A model generated the notes under the pieces. The model made no database searches and was not told the origin of the DNA. It saw nothing but the letters and a program-made list of their open reading frames with translations. Below, piece by piece: positions 56,557 to 64,000 of a DNA stretch of 64,000 bases. The stretch comes from Brachionus manjavacas (Eukaryota; Rotifera; Eurotatoria; Ploima; Brachionidae): contig JAHQIY010000001.1 in the NCBI GenBank assembly GCA_019054805.1, positions 3,734,501-3,798,500 on the forward strand. Reading direction: 5' to 3'. Position numbers and translations under genes: made by a program. Each line of letters begins with the position of its first letter. The first letter of the stretch is position 1.

Positions 56557-58984
56557 TCTTCTGATTAATTACGTTATTTATTTGCTTTATTTATTATGTT
56601 CTTAACAATTATGTTCTTCATATATACATTCCCAGTCAAATAATAAAATTCAAACATTTTACTACACATTCTTGAAACTAAAACTGATAAATTTTGATTA
56701 ATTTATTTTCAAAACACTTTTTAATTTAAAATACTCTCGATTTGATAAAAAAATAAAATAAAAAACAAAATATGAGTAAGTAGTAGCAGTAGTATTAGTA
56801 ATTTTTAAACTATCATTAATAGACAAATAATTATGTGATTTAAATAGTAAATTATAGAATTCAAATTAATTTTTTCCTTTGTAATTTGTAAAATTTATAA
56901 TTTATCTTTCACTTAATGATTATTTAGCTTTTAATTTGTAAATGGTTAATTAAAACGAATAATGGTTTTATTTAATAATGTTTATAAGTAAAGAGAGAAG
57001 AATAAAAAGAGTAAAAAAAAAACAAAATTAATTTGACTTGACCGTCACGATTTCGCCCAATTTTTACTCTTAAATTTCCTCTAAGTTCCAACAATCTCTT
57101 TATTCTTTATCTTGTTTTTCTTTATTAAAAGACAATAATTTCAATTTTCTAAGTCTTTATAAATTGACCCTAAAAAGGCTATTTTAGAATTTTGAACAAT
57201 TTAAGAAAGAGAGAAAAGTTAGCAATTACGAAAATTTGTATATTTCTAATTGAAATTATGTATTAGATAATAATTTTTTTAGAAACAATTATGTTAGTTA
57301 TTATTTGTAATAAAAGTAGTATATATTATATCAAATAGTAGCAAAAATTAAAAAAAAAAATTATTTTTGAGTCAGCTTTACGTGGATGTCCTCCGTCTCT
57401 CTATTTTGAACTAGTTGAGTTGAATTGAAACTTAATGCTTGTAAAACTAACAATGTTTTCGATTCTGACTGAATTTTTTAAGTTTCTGTTGCAATTGAGA
57501 TACAAATTGAAAATGAAGAATTTGATATTGAATTTATTTCGAGTGCTATATTAATCGCTAATCTTGTTTCGAAGCCATCTAACTATTATACTTTCTAATG
57601 GTTGACAAAATAAAAACTAAACATTGATCTGTATTTTTGTATTTTCAATCTGATCATTGTGATCTATTACTTGAATATAAAAAGTAACATTGGGAAATGC
57701 ATTAGCAGGCTTAATATTATCAAATCTTGTCTGGTAAAATTAGAAACTAAAGACTATGATCTCTAGGTTATAAAAAGCACTTTTAACAATCTGATTTTTT
57801 TAATAATTAGATGACTGTTATATTTTTTTAGTTTCTTTTTTTTAATTTACTTATCACTTTAAAAAAAACGTATTATATAAATATAAATATCTTGCTGGTC
57901 TTTAATTTATATTTGATTTGAAAATTTAAAATATCAGCTTTTAATTACAAAAAAACATGTTATTTCTTTTTCTAAAAGTTTTGTGACTGAGAGGTCGGTT
58001 TAAGTTATCATCTAAGCTATAAAAAATTTTAAAAACATAAATTTAATTTGTAATTATTTAATTTTTTTGAAAAAATTTTAGTATTAAAAAATTTTTCTAA
58101 TTAATCTATCCTTTAAAATTATTTAATTAATGTCATTTAGCCTCGTTTCAAAAAGTCTCTTTTTTAGAATTTTTAAAGTGTTATGGTATTCCACCAATTC
58201 TCCATGGTATTATTACTGTTTATAATTTTTCATGAAACAATTGTTCCAAAATGAAGTATAATAAAATTTTAAAATTTAAAACATATAAAAAACAAGAAAT
58301 CAAAACCTTGAATTTAAACTTTGCGACCAAAAATAGACCAAAAAAAATTTTTAAAAAATTTAAATTCAAATTTAATCTTTAGTATAAATTAATTTTTTAT
58401 TACATTGATGAGATGGTAGGTGGCGCATGGGATAAAAAGTGTTTTTTTGGCAATAAGTTCATGGAAAACTGCGCAAGGGCTCACTCTATTTGTCAAATGG
58501 AGTTTAAATAGGTCTTAATTAAAATATTTTTAAACTTGAATTTTAAACTATTTATCAGAGAAACAATTTGTTTTATTTTTATGTGAATATTTCTAAAATT
58601 TCTATTAAAAAAAAAACAGTCTAAAATAAAATATTTTTATAATTTATGTTTTAAATTTAGAGCTAGATTGGGTAATACTTCCACGATGCAACAAATTCTC
58701 TGTAAAAATGAGTCAACTTATTAATCACTAATGATATAAATTGAGGTGCTCAATTGACTAAAGTTAATTTAGTTCAGCATAAATAGCAAATGGTTGATGA
58801 AACGATGATGAACTATAAAATATAATATAAAAGAAATATAAAATTTTAATATTAATTATAATTAAATAGAATGACAACTCCAAAATTCAAATCAAAGCTT
58901 TAAATGAACAACTATAGCAACTAATGAATTTTTATGCATCTCGTCAAATATTCTAGAATTTATTTCGATTCAATTTGTTTTCAT
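56557..58984. other. AT-rich intergenic region, nothing supported
   Basis: No gene is seen. Patches near 57050-57120, 57370-57410 and 58410-58510 are slightly GC-richer without recognisable features. Confidence 0.45.
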
Positions 58985-59245
58985 TTATCTATTCACAAGA
59001 TCACTAGGTCCTAAGAGATACTTTTTCACCAAAGATAATTTCATATGACGACGATCTAATTCACAAGTGCACATATTTTCTCTTTTTCTCCACTCTTCTA
59101 TCCAACTCCTTTTCAAATTATAATATTGCAAATTTTTCCAAGTCATAATAATATTAATATTAGCTAAGATTACTGTATAGCTAACATAAATCGAGAATAA
59201 GACGTAAAAAATAGAGATGGCAAAACACAGAAAAGCCAACACATA
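58985..59245 (-). CDS. possible last exon encoding a membrane segment
   Basis: An open stretch of about 85 codons ends LLGPSDLVNR and a stop. It begins after an A-rich AG at about 59246, with a hydrophobic helix (LAFLCFAISIFYVLFSIYVS) and then a basic, Trp-rich tail (WKNLQYYNLKRSWIEEWRKR). There is no in-frame ATG at its beginning; an internal Met after the hydrophobic segment leaves 53 residues. If real, upstream exons would have to lie across or beyond RAB1 on the opposite strand, which is unlikely but not excluded. No family recognised. Confidence 0.3.
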   Translation of the reverse strand, partial: YVLAFLCFAISIFYVLFSIYVSYTVILANINIIMTWKNLQYYNLKRSWIEEWRKRENMCTCELDRRHMKLSLVKKYLLGPSDLVNR

Positions 59246-59324
59246 CTTTTTTTTTATTTTCTATTTTAATAATTTTTTAACTCATTTTTTCCCTAAATTT
59301 CAGATAAGATATTTTTGAATAGAA

Positions 59325-60097
59325 ATGAATCCTGAATATGATTATTTGTTTAAGTTGCTGTTGATCGGCGACTCTGGCGTCGGCAAGTCCTGTCTGTTGC
59401 TTCGTTTTGCAGTGAGTTTTTTTTTTTTTCAAAATTAAAAAAAATAAATTCAATTTATCTAATCATTTTAAGGATGACACATACACCGAAAGCTACATCA
59501 GCACAATCGGAGTCGATTTTGTGAGCTTAATTAAATAAAATTTAAAAACAAAAATTTATTTTTTTTTTGTGCACAGAAAATAAGAACAATTGAGCTTGAC
59601 GGAAAGACCATTAAGCTTCAGATAGTGAGTAAGTGGGAAAAAAGGGACATGGGAATTTATTTTTTGATTTTTAGTGGGATACTGCAGGACAAGAGCGCTT
59701 TAGAACAATTACTTCTAGTTATTACAGAGGCGCGCATGGCATAATTGTGGTCTACGATGTGACTGACCAAGAGTCGTTTGAAAATGTGCGCAATTGGCTC
59801 CAGGAAATAGAGAGATATGCCAACGAAAATGTTAACAAACTTCTAGTTGGCAACAAATGTGACTTGACGTCGAAAAAAGTGGTCGACTACCAGACCGCAA
59901 AGGAGTTGGCCGATCAGTTGGGCATACCTTTTTTGGAGACTAGTGCCAAAAACTCCACCAATGTGGAACAAGCGTTTATGACTATGGCGGCCGAGATAAA
60001 GAACCGAATGCAAAGTGTTCCAGCTACGCCCGGAGTCGGACAAACTTCCCTAAATATCAACAAACCGCAACCGACCAAAAGCTCCGGATGCTGCTAA
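59325..60097 (+). CDS. RAB1: RAB1 small GTPase
   Basis: Four exons (59325-59411, 59473-59520, 59577-59624, 59675-60097) give 201 aa. The start [20 protein letters not shown] is diagnostic of Rab1. G motifs are GDSGVGKS (15-22), the effector loop with [21 protein letters not shown] and ETSAKN; the C-terminal CC is the geranylgeranylation site. RAB1 drives ER-to-Golgi vesicle tethering and is activated by TRAPP. Introns are 50-61 nt. An acceptor (CTAAATTTCAG, ending 59303) lies 21 nt before the ATG with no visible first exon, so the leader is spliced in cis from an unseen exon or in trans. Confidence 0.96.
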
Positions 60098-61727
60098 TTT
60101 ATTCATTTATTTTTTTTTTAAACTCTTGGTATAACTACTAAACGTAATAATTTTATTCATTTAAAAACTTTTTTTCATTTTTGTCGTTGATTAATTTTTC
60201 TTTACACTCTTCTACTATTTTTTTTTGGTAATTTAAATAAAATGAGAAATATATCAATAAAAAGTCAAGTTAAATACATTTGATTTCATGCACAGCATTA
60301 AAAAATCGAATTCACTTTAAATTCATTCCTTCTTTTTTCTGGTTTGCAAAAGTTAAGATCCCAAGCTAGAAATTTAACTCAATATTTTAATAAAGTTTAT
60401 TTTAAAGATTTAATTTTTTTTGTTTAAATACTTAAATCATTTGATGATGCGTTCGTATTAATTTCTAATTTAATTCCTCTCTTTTGATTTAGTCAAAAAA
60501 TTAATTTGAAATTTAATGACTTATAAAGAATTGTTTTTCGCTAAACATTAAAATCGATCAAGATTTTTTTTAAATTTATATAAATAAATTTTCAAAGTTA
60601 ACTAATTAAAAAAACATTTTAAACCAAAATATTAAATATATACAATTCATATTAACATTCAGTGACCGAAGGGTTTTTTTCTACCCTTTAAAAATATTGC
60701 TTTATTTTGGTTAAATAAACTAAAGACAAAGCTTATGGTGCTTTTAATAATTTAATTTAAATTTTTCCTATAAAAAATAGAAATTATTTGAACCAGGTCT
60801 AGAAAAAAAGCTGTCTTGAACTTCTAGGAAGTGATGATGATACCTAATTTCTCATCGAACGTATTTGAGATAATTGGGTGATGAATTGCTAAAAATTAAA
60901 AATTAAAAGAGTTTAGGATAAAACTCCGGCGAGTCTGATTCATCTTCAACATTGGTAAATAAAGTTTTGAATCAGGTTATGTAATGGAAACAAGTTGAAC
61001 TTTACTTGTGAAAATGATTTAAAAAATTTACATTTGGTCCTTGTTAAGGAAAGAAGTTTTTCAAATTTCTCTCAAAAATTTCTTTATAAATAAGAAATGC
61101 GAATTAAGAAAAAAAAGTTATTTAAACAAATATTCTTTTTATAAATAATTTCAGATTTTTACTTAAAAAAAGAACAATTTTTTTTTATAAAACATTAAAA
61201 AAATGACAAATGTATTTTTTTGCAATCAGTAATATTTTTAAATAAATTTAATAATTTATTTTACCTTAAAAGCATGTTTTTAACGAAAAATTTTTTTGGA
61301 GTGCTAAAAAAACAAATAAAAAAATGGCTAATTTTTATTTCAGCTTAATATGTTCGATTTAATGAGTAGATTATTGGGCTAATAAAAATTCAGTAAATTT
61401 AAAAGAGTTTTTTTTAGTTCACCTTACGTTTTAGCTTCAGGTATTCAAGATTCAAATTAAGCGAAAAATAAGAAATATTCAATATTTAAGACTATTATTA
61501 ATCATAACTTTTAAGATAATGAATTTCAATTTTCTTTACAAATATTGCTTATAAAATCTAAAATTATGAAAATTTAAAATTTTTTTATTTTGCCGTTGTA
61601 TTGTGAATTTTTTCACGAATGTTCCAAAAATTACAAAAATATCACTCTTTTTCACTTACAAAATTTTTTTTAAGTTTTGAAATAATGTTTAGCATTAAAT
61701 CGAAAAACAATATTTTGAGATGTAATT
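60098..61727. other. RAB1 3' UTR and intergenic region
   Basis: A poly(A) signal candidate (AATAAA) is at about 60235 and another near 60259. The rest is AT-rich with no gene or repeat ends seen. Confidence 0.45.
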
Positions 61728-63380
61728 TAGTAGTAGTAGTAGTAGTAGTTAAAATAATCTGCAACTTGAATAAGATTCAAGCAAGCTCTACTGAGCTGTA
61801 GCAAATACTTCACGATTTTCAAAGAGCCACTTGTCAAGTTTCGATTTGAAACAGTTCAAACTTCTTGCTTCGACCACATCCACCCGCAGACTGTTCCGAT
61901 CGTTCACAACACTATTAACTATTGGTAAACAATTCCTAATTTGCTCTTGATGCATTGATTTTCTGTGATTTCTTAAATTGTAGCTTGATTCATAACCGAT
62001 ATCTAGTCCGTTTACAAAATTCACTTTCTCTAGATTTTTTGCCAATTTGTACATTTGAATTAGATCTCCCCGTAGTCTCCTTGTTTTTAGATCACTAAGT
62101 CCAATTTCTTTAAACTTTGCGCATAGTCAAGGTTTTTAAGCTCTGAAATAAGTTTTGTGGCTCTTCTCTGCACCTTTTCTAGTTCGATAACATCTTTCTC
62201 GAGATAAGGACACCAATTGCTAATAGCGTAATCTAAGTGCGGTCTCACTAACGATGTATAAAGAAGCTTGATATTATTATTTTCGGAATTTAAATGCCTT
62301 CCTAATCATGGCTTATATTTTGTTTGCTTTTGCTGTACAGTTTCGTATTTGGACGTTGCATTTTAAGTCATGATTTATATATATCCCAAGATCTTTCTCA
62401 CAATCTGGCTTGGTTAATGGTTTTTTACTTGGACCAAATTGAATATCATAGTCAAATTTCTTGTTTAGTATTCCAAAATGTACAATCTTACACTTATCGG
62501 CATTTGATTGAGTAGACCAATCACTAGACCATCGTGACACATTATCCAAATCTTTCTGTAATGTTTCAATAGACCTTAAGTTTTTTATAAATGAGATCTA
62601 TTGGTATCATCAGCGTAGGTTTCACAATGGGAATTGGTCATCTCCAGCATGTCATTTATATAAATAATGAACAGTAAAGGTCCTAAGACCGATCCTTGTG
62701 GTACACCACTTGTTGCCTCGGTCCAAACAGATTGATGCTCTCCCAGCACTCTATTTGGGTACGGCCAACTAAGAAATCTTTGACCCATCGTATCAATTTC
62801 TCACCAAAACCATAAAATTTAAGCTTATAAAGCTACCAGCGATGAGAGACTTTGTCAAATGCCTTAGCAAAGTCAGTATATATAGCATCAACTGGAAAAC
62901 AACTTGAAAGAGCATTTGTAATGATATCGATTGTTTCTAGCAGGTTTGTAGTACACGACCTATTAGGGATAAAACAATGTAGAGCAACGGATATTAAATT
63001 ATTTTTCAAAAGGTGATTTAACATGACATCTTTAACAACGCTTTCGAAAACTTTACATACCACACTTGTTAACGATACTGGGCGGTAATTTCTAGCCTGA
63101 AGTCGACTTCCACTTTTGTGCAGAGGAGTAATCATACCATTGTTAAATGATGCAAGAAAAATTTTTGAGAGGGGAACCTTTGTTTGTACACCCAAAAGGA
63201 GGACCGTGATGTATATCGTAGATACGTTTTTTAGAATCCGAGATTACAAGATCTAGGAGACTTTTTGGCATAGAATTTGCATCTTAAAATGTAGGTTTAA
63301 TAACGTTTTGGTGATTAAAACAATCTTCTATCGAATCAATAAGTAAGCTTCAATCAGTATTTCTTGAATTTAAAAAACAA
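61728..63380 (-). mobile_element. CR1-like LINE, 5'-truncated, with EN end and reverse transcriptase
   Basis: Minus-strand order: end of the AP-endonuclease (SLLDLVISDSKKRIYDIHHG, near 63260), then RT blocks [48 protein letters not shown] and the catalytic TYADDT (near 62600), then CKIVHFGILNKKFDYDIQFG and a C-terminal RVDVVEARSLNCFKSKLDKW region ending at 61801. Frames shift near 62830, 62590 and 62200. A perfect hairpin CTTGAA/TTCAAG (61765-61781) and an (ACT)n tail, seen as TAGTAGTAG at 61729, mark the 3' end. LINE hallmarks (EN motif and C-terminal RxVxxWNSL-like region) place it near CR1/L2. Confidence 0.88.
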
Positions 63381-63514
63381 ATTAACAAAAATTTTTTGAG
63401 CAATTTTTTATTTTCCTATCGAAAGTATGAAAAATAATATTTTTTTATTAATATTTATTATTTATCAATATTAACAGTTTATACTGGAAACGCTTTTACA
63501 TCGTCATCTAGAAG

Positions 63515-64000
63515 ATTGGTATAATGGGTTTAGAATAAAAATGGCACAAAAGTTTATTTAAATTTGCTATAAGAGTGGACAAGACCTTTTCCAAGTTTTT
63601 TCAAAATTTAAAATCAGGGTGATACTAGCTTAAAAATAAATAAAAATTGTATCATAAAGTTGAATTTTCGATAAGTTGTTGTAGTAGTAAAAAATGTACT
63701 AAACCATCAAAAAAGATTTGCAACTTTAGAAATTATCTTATAGAAAAAGATAATCCTTTCAAGAGAAAAAAGGAAGGTAGACCTGCTAAAATTGCGACGA
63801 AACTAATGGTTGCTAAACAGGAGAAGGCAGCCAGGCGAAAATGTCGTCGAATACTTTTAAAATATAGCAGATATGAATTTATAATTGATGATGAATCATA
63901 TTTTACTCCTGGCAACACTGCTCTGCCAGGAAATAATATTCTTTATAACACTAATGTTTACAAGAGGCCGGAGAGTGTAAAGAACAAGTAGTGAATCCAG
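63515..64000 (+). mobile_element. Tc1/mariner-like element, copy 2, internally deleted and cut by the window end
   Basis: The left end GGTTTAGAATAAAAATGGC matches the outer edge of the element at 18.77 kb. Coding at 63647-63991 has RPAKIATKLMVAKQEKAARR and FIIDDESYFTPGNTALPG, with SVKNK at the end. Compared with copy 1, the residues after MVAK (second HTH) and the first HTH are missing, so two internal deletions have joined distant parts. The rest lies beyond base 64000. Confidence 0.75.

Noticed and set aside
1-64000. tRNA, rRNA or spliced-leader RNA genes
   Set aside because: No T-loop-type GGTTCGAATCC block, rRNA core or recognisable spliced-leader sequence was seen by eye; a covariance search was not possible.
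1-64000. CRISPR arrays, bacterial operons or ribosome binding sites
   Set aside because: The genes are spliced eukaryotic genes; the short tandem runs are microsatellites and MITE words.

Overview
This is a eukaryotic, invertebrate-type window. It is very AT-rich, has many introns of about 45-60 nt with GT-AG ends, has dense decayed transposons, and carries animal-only gene families (a Mesh/SUSD2-type junction protein, CCDC61/VFL3, CGRRF1, fasciclin-domain proteins). A fungal-type cellulose-binding module fused to a GH5 glycoside hydrolase inside a spliced gene, the short introns and the low GC fit a rotifer (monogonont, Brachionus-like) best. That assignment is inference; no species marker is present.

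Layout. 1-2.3 kb: a MULE DNA transposon with paired terminal repeats. 3.3-4.2 kb (-): first coding exon of a ZYG11/ZER1-family CUL2 substrate receptor. 4.2-13.2 kb: AT-rich intergenic DNA with a small BEL/Pao fossil and a LINE fragment framed by direct repeats. 13.3-15.7 kb (+): an intronless four-domain fasciclin protein. 16.0-20.1 kb: nested DNA transposons, a LINE inside a pogo-like element, a long-armed MITE and a Tc1-like element. 22.5-25.1 kb: two tiny genes and the CBM1-GH5 gene. 25.2-30.5 kb (-): a 13-exon Mesh-like gene whose exons join in frame to 1,232 codons. 30.5-36.8 kb: intergenic DNA with repeats. 36.8-43.2 kb (+): RBM25 followed by TRAPPC6, the latter with a 3.4 kb first intron holding a MITE. 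43.2-46.1 kb: repeats, including a hAT-type MITE with an 8-bp target duplication. 46.1-53.6 kb: CGRRF1 (-) divergent from NAA30 (+), with CCDC61 (+) 138 bp behind NAA30; the 3.8 kb second intron of CCDC61 holds LINE, MULE and fold-back remnants. 53.6-59.2 kb: transposon remnants, a cysteine-rich secreted peptide gene and a doubtful membrane ORF. 59.3-60.1 kb (+): RAB1. 61.7-64 kb: a CR1-like LINE and a second copy of the Tc1-like element.

How the genes relate. RAB1 and TRAPPC6 belong to the same ER-Golgi transport step, but they are about 16 kb apart and probably share only a housekeeping role. RBM25-TRAPPC6 and NAA30-CCDC61 look like tightly packed same-strand pairs with poly(A) signals followed by a free splice acceptor before the next ATG, which would suit spliced-leader trans-splicing. 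The short secreted or tissue-type genes instead have TATA boxes about 35-50 nt upstream of their ATG. The best candidates for new biology are this operon-like arrangement, the transferred CBM1-GH5 gene with an apparent 26-nt intron, a cysteine-rich peptide with an internal repeat, and a terminal hairpin kept with different stem sequences at six LINE 3' ends.
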